64,000 nucleotides of DNA from Paraspadella gotoi (taxonomy: Eukaryota > Chaetognatha), in the NCBI GenBank assembly GCA_051294375.1, contig CM119266.1, positions 7,500,028 to 7,564,027 on the forward strand, written 5' to 3'. Under the pieces are notes generated by a model that saw nothing but the letters and a program-made list of their open reading frames with translations, did no database searches and was not told the DNA's origin. The position numbers and the translations under genes were made by a program. This document shows, piece by piece, positions 37,416 to 47,900 of this stretch; the first letter of the stretch is position 1, and each line of letters starts with the position of its first letter.

Positions 37416-37750
37416 CTTTCTCTCTTTACTCTATAAGTCAAACATAAGTCGAAATATTTGGAAAAAAAAAATTCGTTTGTTAAATGCACTTTTCTCCATG
37501 ATGAAAATATATCTTTATATTAAATTAATTTAAATATTCAAATACTTTTAATCTCTAACTTGCTTTAATGATTTTTCTCAGACGTTGCTTGGGCGAGCGA
37601 TTGGCTCTCTTGGAACAGTTCGTCTTCACCGCGCGCCTGATGCAACGACTCGAGTTTCGCCCGGCGTCGGCGCTGCCTGATATGAGTGGCCAGATTCGCC
37701 TGGTCAGGATCCCGGCTCCTTACGCGGTCAAAGTGCAGAGGAGAAATTGA
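33448..37750 (+). CDS. Cytochrome P450, CYP2-clan-like, eight exons
   Basis: Exons: 33448-33591, 34279-34537, 34905-35008, 35287-35511, 35814-36145, 36474-36619, 36995-37152, 37582-37750, about 512 residues, the usual P450 length. It starts MSFVVVVLAVIVVALLL, an ER signal anchor. Exon 5 carries the oxygen-binding I-helix FQAGTDTTS; exon 6 the K-helix ExxR (EVQRIS); exon 7 the PERF region (DPEVFKPERF); exons 7/8 the haem loop FGWGNRRCLGE with the cysteine ligand. It would be a microsomal haem monooxygenase using NADPH-P450 reductase; the substrate is unknown. Phases agree at every junction except exon 4/5: exon 4 ends phase 0 at GAG/GTAAAG but exon 5, after a strong polypyrimidine acceptor, needs two preceding bases. 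That suggests a sequencing indel, another donor, or a missed micro-exon. Introns hold SINE copies, microsatellites, a tRNA gene and a transposon end. Confidence 0.9.
33981..34180 (+). mobile_element. SINE-like repeat family 2, copy in P450 intron 1
   Basis: Contains a 71-nt tRNA-like head (34011-34081) whose ends pair perfectly over seven bases (GTGGCCA with TGGCCAC), with a T-arm-like TCGGGGTTTTAGCCCGG just inside. The body reads AAGAGGAACGGGGCGCTTAA and ATCCGAAGCTCAGGGACTG. It is collinear with 41605-41765. The box B has lost its CG, as an old SINE would. Confidence 0.65.
34671..34743 (-). mobile_element. SINE-like family 1 fragment, reversed
   Basis: The reverse complement reads GGCTTTAAACCGCACTGTGG, GCGTGGAAAACCCCCAAGGC and ends in GGCGCCTTATATCC, matching the central and 3' parts of copy c with an internal deletion. 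It lies in P450 intron 2. Confidence 0.55.
35009..35276. repeat. (TCAA)n arrays in P450 intron 3, duplicated
   Basis: Three ATCA/TCAA arrays (35017-35043, 35132-35166, 35252-35272) separate two near-identical ~85-bp copies of a segment beginning TTGATTATCCTAAAAA/TAGATTATCC and containing CACCCCATTACTCCTCCAAT. Local tandem duplication inside the intron. Confidence 0.8.
35519..35600. repeat. (GA)n microsatellite in P450 intron 4
   Basis: About 40 GA units beginning eight bases after the exon 4 donor. On the other strand it yields a Ser/Leu run that is not a gene. Confidence 0.95.
35681..35685 (-). terminator. Pol III terminator of tRNA-Asp
   Basis: Five T on the minus strand six bases after the tRNA 3' end, the normal Pol III stop signal; longer T runs follow. 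Confidence 0.75.
35692..35763 (-). tRNA. trnD-GUC: tRNA-Asp (anticodon GTC)
   Basis: 72 nt on the minus strand with a full cloverleaf. The acceptor stem TCCTCGG pairs with CCGGGGA (one T-G pair), followed by discriminator G. The anticodon stem CTCGC/GCGAG encloses loop CTGTCAC, anticodon GTC. The T-arm has GGTTCGATTCC, an intact box B, and box A-like TAGTATAATGG is present. There is no intron and no encoded CCA, as expected for eukaryotes. It lies inside P450 intron 4, antisense to the host gene, and a T5 terminator follows. Nothing suggests a pseudogene. Confidence 0.96.
36398..36433. mobile_element. hAT-like element collapsed into a 10-N gap, P450 intron 5
   Basis: CAGAGATGTGG stands left of the gap (36398-36408) and GCGTTCACATCTCTG right of it (36419-36433); reversed, the latter begins CAGAGATGTGAACGC. 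The flanks ACTTAAAAT and ACTTAAATT resemble a target duplication. The right end is identical to that at 27428-27442. The interior was apparently not assembled. Confidence 0.5.
37334..37411. repeat. (CT)n microsatellite in P450 intron 7
   Basis: About 39 CT units between exons 7 and 8. Confidence 0.95.
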
Positions 37751-38486
37751 GAAACTCAACTATTTTTGGTTGTTTTGTTTTGTTGTTTTTTGTTGTTTTT
37801 ATTTTTGGTTTAATTTTTACTTACTCTCGTAATTTGCTTTTCGGTAACTATTGCAAATGTGAAATATTTCGTCCTTATCCTAAGTAAAATTACTTATATT
37901 TACACTTATTTTACGACTCTGTTCACCACTACTGAATCAAATTGTAAATTTAAAGTAGTTTATTATCTTTATTGTTACAGGGTAAATTGTACGCCAAGTA
38001 GACTGCTATGAACCGTAGTTTGAGATGTAATATATAATATATGTAATATATAACTAATCAAAGGACTAAGAATTTTTAACAGCCCGTCCGTCGGATGATT
38101 AGCTTTAATTAAACCAACGCCATATTTTACAGTTTTCGACATTTATTATCTGCGTAGAATCGAATGTTTAGCTTTGTCCCAGCTCATCGCTGCTGGGCGT
38201 CTACTGTATTTTGTGCGCAGGCCGTGAGGGAAGAAAAGATTGTGTAAAAACAAGTAATTTTATTCTTTCAACAACTAATTTTCGTCTGATGACATATCGA
38301 TGGATTGCAAACGTTGAAAACGTACACAAACTTGAAAAGTTAACAATAAAGGTATATAACTAAATTCTAAAAGCTACACCAAAAAATCATCGTTTCTAAC
38401 TATCCAATTGACGCATCTATTCACTACCTGGATGTAATTTGAAAACAAAAAAGAATCTTCATTATATTCTCTCTCTCTCTCTCTCT
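37751..38486. other. Convergent intergenic spacer
   Basis: AT-rich sequence separating the 3' ends of the P450 (plus) and SLC34 (minus) genes; both 3' UTRs must lie here. Nothing else recognised. Confidence 0.6.
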
Positions 38487-38503
38487 CTACTCTCTCTCTC
38501 TCT

Positions 38504-38577
<74 letters not shown>
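38470..38577. repeat. (CT)n microsatellite overlapping the SLC34 C-terminus
   Basis: A CT array interrupted by TACTC twice. Read on the minus strand in the SLC34 frame it encodes alternating Arg-Glu until a TAG at 38487-38489, which is formed by one of the interruptions. Confidence 0.9.
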
Positions 38578-38579
<2 letters not shown>

Positions 38580-41500
38580 TCCCTCACTACCCTTCCACCG
38601 CCTCGGATTCTCCACCCCCTTCTTCTCCCCTCCCCTTCTCCACTCCTCCTCCTCGTCCCTCCTCAAATTCTTCACGCAGCCGCAGCAGCCGCAGCACCGC
38701 GTAGCGCAGGCAACCACCGCGGCGTCGTACGGCCGCAGGGAACGCAGCCACAGCGGCAGGAAGGTCCAGTCGCGCAGCAGCGGCGGGAGCCAGCGGGGCC
38801 GCTTCCGCTGGAGGAAGTTGACGAGGAAGACGGAGAGGAAGAAGAGGAGTAGGAGGCCGAGGACGACGCCGAAGGGGATGGGACCGGCGAGGGAGAGGGC
38901 GAGAACGAAGGAGGGAACGACGACGAACATAGCGACGACGTAGACGGCGCAGAACCAGCGATACCGAGCGGTCACGTGACCCAGGCGTTCGGCCAAGCCT
39001 GAAGGAATTAGAATTTGGATTAGTTTTGATTTGAATTGATTTTGAGTGAACTAATGTTTGAGTCTTTGAGAAATTGACTGATTGATTTTTTTTAAAAAGT
39101 AAAGATGATTGATAAAATTTTCGCCGGTGAAAAATAATTCGTCAAAGCGAATTAAATTGTTATATTTATTTATTGATTGGTCGACAAATCGATTGGCGGT
39201 TTGAAAGATTTAAGCATTCGTTAATTCATTCATTCGTTCGTTCATCCATTCATTCAGTCGTTCTTTAAACCATTCATTCATTCATACATCCAATTATTCA
39301 TTCATTCAATTCGTTCATTCATTCATTCATTCATTGACTACTCAAACATTCAATTCTGACCGATCGGCAACTTTCTCATGAACGGCACGGGATAGAAAAG
39401 GCAGATCCCGCTCAGGTTGAAGAAGAGATGGCACAGGGCTATTTGGAGGGCCACGCGGGCATCGTCCCCGCTGGCTGCCATTGCGGCCATGACCGCGGTG
39501 AAGGTGGTGCCGATGTTGGAGCCCAGAGTCAAAGGGTAGAAGCGTTCGAGAGTCACGGCGCCGATTCCTGTCGTTGGACGGAAGAGAATTTTAGAGATTT
39601 ATCCAAATGGATGGATTGACGATGGATGGACGAATGGATATTAGTCAATCGACAGAATCATCACCAGATATTTCATAAAATATAATATGTATAATATTCA
39701 AGAAAATTTATTGTTAGATAGAATGTTAGATTTATTAATTGTCTCATTAATTTATGGTTTCATTAATTGATTGACTGATCGATTAATCGACTTAATGATT
39801 GATTAACTGAAAAATTAAATTCATTCACTGATTGAGCGATAAATCCACGGATCACTCCCCTCACTCTTTTAGTCGTACCCCCTGCTCGCTCGAACTCACC
39901 GACCAAAGGCGTCAACGTGGAAGTGAATATCGAGCTGCTCTGCACCAACACCGTGACGCCGGCCCCGACGAGCATCGCCGCGTAGCCGGTCAGCGGCTCC
40001 AAGATGCCGGGAAACTCGGCGTTGAGGAAAGACTGGAGAAGTCGGCCGACGCTTCCCTTGAAGACGCGTTGGAGGAGACTGACGAGGAGGATGAGGGAGA
40101 TGATGAGGACGAAGAGGGAAGAGACGAGGAGGATCACGCCCACCTTTTGAGGGGGGGGATAGGGAGGGGGGGAGAAGGAGGGAGAGTTAATTCAATAGTG
40201 CTTTAGGTTCTTAAGTAAAATAATAAATTGGAAATAAGGAAAATGTTTATTTAACTTTGATTTTTAGTTTGTTTGTTCAACCGAAACAACAAATGAAAAG
40301 GTTATTACTTATTTCAATAGCTAAACAATATAACGTTTTATCTGTTTCTCGTTGGTACAAATTTTTTCTGTAATAAACGAACCTCAATATTGTTCTAAGA
40401 AACACCATCGATTGTATTTAGTAAAACCTTGTATTTTAACTATTGACATCCTGATAGGTGATTCCATATAGACGTACCTGTGCGTCCGAGAGCCAGGGCC
40501 AATTAGCAAAGATGTGCCCGCATCTGACGTCTTCGGCCGAACCCGTTGTGCACCAAACCTGAAGAAGCAAAATGATGTAGTGACTGAAACGTCAGCAATC
40601 ACGACAGCAGTGATTCGAACGACGTCCAAGAATGATGAAACTGATGTAATAACTGAAAAGATATCAACTAGTACAAAATATACAGCTTCAGCACTAATGA
40701 AAGTGACTACTTCGTAATACAAAAACAAATTATTTTACGAAAGCAACAAGTACAAGTAAAAATAACAAACCTTCATGACGCGTTCCTTGGTGAAATTTCC
40801 GGTCAAAGATGAATTTTTAGTTGCGGCTTTTTGGATGGCGTCGCTGTCAACTTGGACCACGAGGTCAGTTAGTGGATCAGTTAAAACTGTCAGGAGTTCG
40901 ATCTGTGATTTGGAAGTGAAAACAAAAAAATTTAAAACTGAATTTCGCCAACAACAAAAATCTGCGATTAGTATAAAAATATTAATATTCGCAGGAATTT
41001 TAATTTTACGAATTACCCTATCTTTATCTCGAACCTTACTCATCATCTATTTTTCATATCGCCTTAGAGGTTATCTTAAATAATTTCCGGGTAATTAACA
41101 GGAGCTTTATTTTTAGTAACATTGTATGTACGGTATGTTTACAAACTTTTGATTTAGCCCATTTCTCACCTAACCAACCTTACCCCTGTCTAAACCTTAC
41201 CTTCGCCCCTCCAGTCCCTTTACCTTAACCTTAACCTTACCTTCGCCCCTCCGTCCTTGGTCGCCATCCCTTTCGTCATCGACTCCGAGATAAGAAAGAG
41301 ATAACCAGTCGCAAGTTCGAGCGGCAAAAGGATGAAGACGCTCAACCAGTTGAACATGTCGTGGACGGTGGCGCCCGCGAAGGCACGCTCGAATTGAATG
41401 CGGTCGCCCACTTGTGCTGAAGGAATGAAGGCAGGGGGGGGGGAGGTTAAAGAGTTAACTCGGTTACATGGAAGATTAGATCCTCGAAAAAATTGGTAGA

Positions 41501-44500
41501 GAATTTCCCAGAATATGAAATTTGTACACTACAGTGTCTATGTTAAGAAAATATGTCATAAAAGAGGTAAAATAAAAACTAACAAAAATTAACAGCTTTC
41601 AAGATGGGACCACCAACAGTTAACCGCGGTCGTTTGTAATTGGCTACCAACCCAAAAATTCTGGTTTCTAGCCCGGTGGCGCCCTTCTAGCATTAAGCGG
41701 AACGGAGCCCTTAACCTGCCGGTAGCAGGGTCCGAAGCACAGGAACTATTTATTTATTGGTTTACGAAAATTTTAAAAAGTCGCTAAGTTTTAAAAAATC
41801 TCCGGGGACAAAAAAAAAAAAAGTTAGCAAAGAAGTAAGTTGGACTCAAACAAATACATACAACGAATCAAAACAAACTATTCAAACTCAAAATTAAAAA
41901 GGCGAACAGCCACGTCGTCAATAAAATCAGCAGCGACAACAGCTCGAAGAACAACAACATCACCAGCAACAGCTCGAACGCTTTTACCCAACGAGACCAA
42001 CGTATTGGTGACCGACGTCCCCACATTCGCTCCCATGATGATCGGAATCGCGTTCTCGACCGGAAGGAGACGCGACGCCGTCATCGCCACAACGATGGAC
42101 GTCGAGGTGGACGATGATTGGACGGCGACGGTGGCGACGACGCCGATCATTAGACCGCAGATGGGGTTGCTGAGGAGGGCGCTCTCCTGGGGTGATAGGG
42201 GTGAAGGTAGGGGGGTGGTGAGGGGTGATAGGGGTGAAGGGATTGGGGTGGTGATTAGAGGGTAGATGATGATCGAGATGATGGAGACATCAATTAAATT
42301 ATCTTTAGTATTAATACATAAATGAGATTGCTAGATGGAAATTATAACGAAGATATAAAGAGATATTAAGAGATATTTTTTTGAGGGGGGGCAAAATGTT
42401 TAAATCTCAAATATTTTTAATTATTGTAAAAGAAATTATTCTGAAATTTGACTTCTTTAGTGTACGTAATAGGAAAATTAAAATTTACTTCAATTTTTTT
42501 TTAATAAACCATTTAGTCCATTAACTGACTTATCATAATCGTATCTCTCTATCTCTCTCTTACCTTAAACAAGCTACCAGTGGCTTCGCCTCCCAACAAT
42601 TTGAATCCAGAGCTCAACAAGTCCAAGGAGCAAATGAAGAAGTAGAGACAAGCGATGAACCCCATGAACGTAGCGATTCCCTTTAAGACCGACTTGACCT
42701 AAAAAAGCGGGTAATTTTTTTTCCCCATTTAAATAACGTTTCAATATTGAGTAAATAAATTTCAATTTTAAACGACGAAGCTGCTCTTACGATTGTTTAT
42801 TCGGCAATAAAAGTCATTTATCGATGAGGGAGTAAAGTAAGAAAAAGCAAGCCAAGAGACAACAGTCAAAAAAAGCAAGCTTAGACATGAACTTCTAGAA
42901 AAGCAAGCGAGGGGATCACACACAAAAAAAAACCAAAAAAACAAACGAGCAGATCCCACACATCGGGGTGAGGTTCTTTGGATTCCGACGAAATCAGGAA
43001 TGGATAATTGGACAAAGAAAAATTGGATCGATACCTTTTCGATACGAGATACTTCCTCCGTCTTTACAGCTGGAGAGTGAGGTGGCGTTGAAGGTAAGGT
43101 ACCTTTGGACTCCGGTTGTGGAGCCTGACCCTCGAGGTCCCAGATCGAAGGATCGAATCGATCATTGAGATTCCATCTGGGAATCGGTGCCATCATGAGA
43201 TCGATGCCGGAGTTGGCTTTTTACTTTGTTTTCCCGTTTTTCTGTATCTTTATTTCTTGAAAATCTATTCGTCAATCTTAGGGTGGCGTGGTGAAAATGT
43301 TATGGTGGCGTGGTGAAAATGTTATGGTGGCGTGGTGGAATAAAACCGTGAAAACGTTAAGCAAGGCGTTAAAAGAAACGTAGTGAGTTGTCTTGGCGTA
43401 AACGACGTTTTTTTACGAAAGTTAATTTGTTAAATTCTCTTTTATAAATGATAACGAGAGACAAGAGGTGAATGTGATAATTAAATCACGAACACGTTGA
43501 GGAATAAAGAGAGAGCACGAGAGAGAGAGAGAGAACGTCAACCGGGTTTCAATTTCTTCAACTTACTTTCTCTTTTGGACATCTGTCCCTCATTCGCNNN
43601 NNNNNNNNNNNNNNNNNNNNNNNNNNNNNNNNNNNNNNNNNNNNNNNNNNNNNNNNNNNNNNNNNNNNNNNNNNNNNNNNNNNNNNNNNNNNNNNNNNNN
43701 NNNNNNNNNNNNNNNNNNNNNNNNNNNNNNNNNNNNNNNNNNNNNNNNNNNNNNNNNNNNNNNNNNNNNNNNNNNNNNNNNNNNNNNNNNNNNNNNNNNN
43801 NNNNNNNNNNNNNNNNNNNNNNNNNNNNNNNNNNNNNNNNNNNNNNNNNNNNNNNNNNNNNNNNNNNNNNNNNNNNNNNNNNNNNNNNNNNNNNNNNNNN
43901 NNNNNNNNNNNNNNNNNNNNNTTCCTCCCATCTACAAATTACTACTAATATTATTATTTTTAAAAAATAGTGTTATTCTAATTATTATTATTATTAAGTA
44001 TGATTATAATTATACTTGATTATCATAATGGACCAGTACCTTATCCTTCGTGGATTTAACCCTCCAGGGCTTAGAGTCTAAACCGTCGGGCAAGTCCGGC
44101 AAGACGCTGACTTTTCGATTTGCGGCGATGGCGGCGGCGACGGCGGTGGCGGCGGCGGCCATGACCGCAACGCTCTTGGATCTTTTCCTCGTCCTGGCGT
44201 CGCGTTTGGGACGATCCTTGGCGCCGCTTTTATCGGGGGCGGCGTCATCCATGGCGCCGCCGAGGGAATCTTCCTGCTCGACGGCGAAGTTGACTTGTCC
44301 GACTTTGCGGATTCGACGGTCGACGTCGTCGTCAACAGGGTTGACCTTTACGCCACGACCCCATTCCTTTACGCCACTTCCAGATTCCGTTACGCCACTC
44401 CCAAATTCTTTTACGCCATTTCCCTGCTTTTCCCCTTCATTCGTCTTCGCATTGTATCTGTTCGCGTCGTGACCGATTTTCTCCAGCGGGACAGCGTCGA

Positions 44501-44567
44501 CGCTGCTGCCACCGCCGCGGCTGCTCCCACCGGTTTCAGCGTCTGGAGTGAAAGATGCGTTGTCCAT
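38487..44567 (-). CDS. SLC34A: SLC34-family sodium/phosphate cotransporter (NaPi-II)
   Basis: Minus-strand exons from 5' to 3': 44567-44040 (N-terminal tail), about 43196-43035, 42698-42564, 42186-41988, 41416-41241, 40902-40771, 40143-39900, 39567-39361, 38998-38487. Both inverted QSSS motifs that form the Na/phosphate site are present ([31 protein letters not shown]), as are [71 protein letters not shown] and a cytoplasmic Cys-rich end CCGCCGC. Phases agree from the third exon onward. The N-tail has an 8-residue repeat ([24 protein letters not shown]) and an Ala run. The join of the first exon to the second is unresolved: a 324-N gap lies between, and the second exon is preceded by an in-frame TAA at 43221. 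The C-terminus ends in an Arg-Glu run from a CT array. Expected at the plasma membrane, electrogenic phosphate uptake. Confidence 0.92.
39001..39359. repeat. (ATTC)n-rich SLC34 intron
   Basis: The last intron of SLC34 is made largely of ATTC/CATT units (39215-39345), with interruptions. Confidence 0.8.
41161..41257 (-). repeat. Exon-end/donor minisatellite, short version
   Basis: On the minus strand the exon 41416-41241 ends GGAGGGGCGAAG and the intron starts GTAAGGTTAAGGTTAAGGTA. The intron then repeats GGGACTGGAGGGGCGAAGGT followed by AAGGTT, so the unit (about 40 bp) contains the exon end and its 5' splice site. Two units are visible here; the inverted copies at 49117-49530 and 54870-55283 hold about eleven. 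Confidence 0.7.
41605..41765 (+). mobile_element. SINE-like repeat family 2, copy in SLC34 intron
   Basis: Shares with 33981-34180 the order GGCTACCAACCCAAAAATTC, GGTTTCTAGCCCGGTGGCGC, AAGCGGAACGGAGCCCTTAA and GGTCCGAAGCACAGGAACT, then ends in TTTATTTATTGG. The 5' tRNA-like half is more decayed. Reversed copies at about 48503-48642 and 54256-54395 belong to the duplicated SLC34 arms and are not independent insertions. Confidence 0.65.
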
Positions 44568-44889
44568 TCTGGCTGCGGTAGTGTTCGTGTTGGAGTAGTT
44601 GTTCCTTTGCCGCTTGTTTTGTTGATGTTGTTTGCACAGCTGCACTATATTTTGGAGGGAGACTTTTTTAGCTTTATTGAAGAGGAGCTGCTGTTGTTAA
44701 CTTTTCGTTTCCATTTTGGTTTGTTATTGTTTTCTTGCAGCCAAAATGTTATTTTCTTTTTCGCTTTGAGAATGAAAATTTCTTGAATATTTTTTCGTTT
44801 GTTTAGTCATCGAAAAAATTCGTGCCAAACCTAGTGAGGTTTGGTTGATTAAAGTTTAAGTTTAAGTTTTTTAATAGTGATAAAGAGAG

Positions 44890-44926
<37 letters not shown>

Positions 44927-44984
44927 AATTGCGTTCTGTTCTTCGTCTTTTCCAATTTTTGTGTCACTACTCTCATCTCTCTTC

Positions 44985-47900
44985 TTTGTCTCTCTCTCTC
45001 TCCTCCTCTCTCTCTCTGCGTCTCTCTTCTCTCTCTCTCTCTCTGCTTTCTCTCTCCTCGCACTCTCTTTATCACTATTTAAAAACTTAAACTTAAAACT
45101 TTAATCAAGCCAAGACCTCCACTAGGTTTGGCACGAAGATTTTTCGAATGACAACAAACGTAAAAAATATTTCAAGGGAAATATTTCTTCTCAAAGCGAA
45201 AATGAAAATAACAATTTTGGCTGCAAGAAAACAGATAACAAACAAATGGAACGAAAATGTTAACAACAGCAGCTCCTCTTCAATAAAAAGCATAAAAAAA
45301 GTCTCCCTCCAAAATAATAGTTGCAGCTGTGCAAATCAACATCAACAAACACAAGCGGCAAAGAACAATACTGCCAACACGAACACTACCGCCAGCACAG
45401 AATTTGAGACAACGCATCTTTCCACTACCAGCACGCTGAAACCGTGGGAGCAGCCCGCGCGCGGTGGCAGCAGCGTCGACGCTTGTGGTCCCGCTGGAGA
45501 AAATCAGAGTCACGACCGCGAACAGATACAATTGCCGAAGACGAATGAAGGGGAAAGCAGGGAAATGGCGTAAAAGAAATTTGGGTGGCCGTAACGGAAT
45601 CTGGAAGTGGCGTAAAGGAATGGGGTCGTGCGCGTATAAGGTTCAACCCTGTCTGAGACGACGTCGACCGTCGAGATGTCCGCAAAGTCGGGACAAGTCA
45701 ACTTCGCCGTCGAGCAAGGAAGATTCCCTCGCGGCGCCCTGGATGACGCCGCCGCCCGATAAATACGCGCCAGGACGTCCCAAAACGTCGACGCGCACAG
45801 ACGAGGAAAAAGATCCAGAGAGCGTTGCGGTCAGTGGCCTGCGCCCGCCAACCGCGCCGTCGCCCTGCCAGCCCATCGGCCGCAAACGAAAAGTCACGTT
45901 TGCCGGACTTGCCGCGACGGTTTAGACTCTAAGTCGCCACTGGGAGGTTAAAACCACGAAGGATAACCGGTACTGGTCCAGTTATAGATAATCAGTTATA
46001 ATATAATCATAACTTAATAATAATAATAATTAGAATAACACTATTTTTTAAATAATAATATATTATAGTAAATTTGTAGATGGGAGGAAAACTCTTTCTT
46101 TCTCTTCTCGTTGCTTTTTCTTAAATTCCCTTGAAAATTTTTTCCCTTTTTTTTTGCCAACGAGCCTCACTTTCACTCTCTCTCTCTTCTCTTCATCTCT
46201 CTGCTCTCTCCGTCTCTCTGCACTCTCTCTCCTTCCATCACTATCAACACCATCTCTCCGCAGTCCCCGCTTCTTGGACATCCATATCTTCTGATATTCT
46301 GGCTTGTTTTTAATTCCTTGAAAACTTTGAGTGATTTTTCCACCAAGCCTATTTCTCTTCTCTCTCTCTTCTCTCTCTCTTCCTTTCCATCACCAATTCC
46401 AACGCCATTGCTCTCGCCATTCCTGGCTTCTTTTGACATCCTATCTTTCAGTTTCTGGGCTTTTCTTTTCATGAACCAAATCAGAAACGAAGATTAGCAT
46501 CGGTCAACCGTGGTCTTCAATCTTCAACTTCCCTTTCTCTTTTCGGACATCGTACCTCTCATCTCGCTCTCTCTTCTCTGCTCTCTCTCTCAGTGCTCTC
46601 CTTTATTCCTCAAGTGGTTCGTGATTTAATTATCACATCTCACCTCTTGTCCTCTCGTTATCATTATAAAAGAGAATTTAAACAAAATTAACTTTCTTAA
46701 AAAAACGTCGTTTACAGCCAACACAAACGCGCTACGCTTTCTGTTTACGCCTTGCTTAACGTTTTCACGGTTTTATTCACCACCGCCACCATAACATTTT
46801 CACCGACACGCCACCATAATTATCACCATTTCAGACCACAGGCCACCTAAGATATGACGATAGAAATTTCAAGAAAAAGACTTAAGCAGAAAAACGGGGA
46901 AAACAAAGTAAAACGCCTAACTCCGCGCATCGATCTCATGAGTCCTAGGCACGATTTCACCGGCAGAGATCTTCAATGATCCGATTTCCGATCCCTTCGG
47001 GATCTGGGACCTCGGAGGCTCAGGCCTCCACAACCCGGAGTCCAAAGGTACCTTACTCCTTCAACGCCACCTCACTCTCCCCAGCTGTAACGACGAGGGA
47101 AAGTATCTCGTATCCGAAAAGGAGTATGTCGATCCAATTTTTCTTTGAATTCCATTATCCATTCCTGATTTCGTCGGAATCCAAAGAACCTCACTCCCGA
47201 TGTGTGGGAATTGCTCGTTTGTTTTTTTGTGTTTTATTTTGCTGTGTGATCCCGCGTCAGCTTGCTTTTCTAAAGAGTTCATTCTACTAAAAGCTTGCTT
47301 TTTTAACTGTTGTCTCTTGATTGCATTTTTCTTACTTACTCCCTCATCGATAAATGGCTTTATTGCCGAAAACAATCGTAAGAGGAGCTTCGTCGTTAAA
47401 ACTTGAAATTTAATTTACTCAATGATTGAAACGTTATTTAAAATGGGGAAAAAAAAGTTACCGCGCTTTTTTAGGTCAGTAGTCGCGTCTTTAAAGGGAT
47501 CGCTACGTTCATGGGTTCATACGCTTTGTCATCTACTTTCTTCTTTGCTCTTGGACTGTGATTGAGCTCCGGATTCAAATTGGTTGGAAGCCGAAACGCC
47601 ACTGTATGCTATGGTTAAGGTAAGAGAGGAGATTAGAAGATACGATTATGATAGTCAGTTTAATGGACTAAATGGTTTATTAAAAAAAATTGAAGTAAAT
47701 CTGTTAATTTTTCCTATACGTACACTAAATGAGTCAAATTTCTGAATTTAATTCCCTTTAACAATAAATAAAATAATATTGAGATTTAAACATTTTGCCC
47801 CCCCCCTCAAAAATATCCTCTTAATAATCTCATTCTATATCTTTCGTTATAATTTCCATCTCGCAATCTCATTTATGTATAAATACTAAAGACAATTAAT

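Larger units (their letters stand above)
40691..44925 (+). repeat. SLC34 palindrome, left arm (reference copy)
   Basis: The cleanest copy of the locus, carrying all SLC34 exons upstream of 40691 in intact frame. It is inverted at about 44985-50034, and that inverted arm is repeated in the same orientation at about 50690-55787. The inner end lies in a (GA)n run at 44880-44925. Confidence 0.85.
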
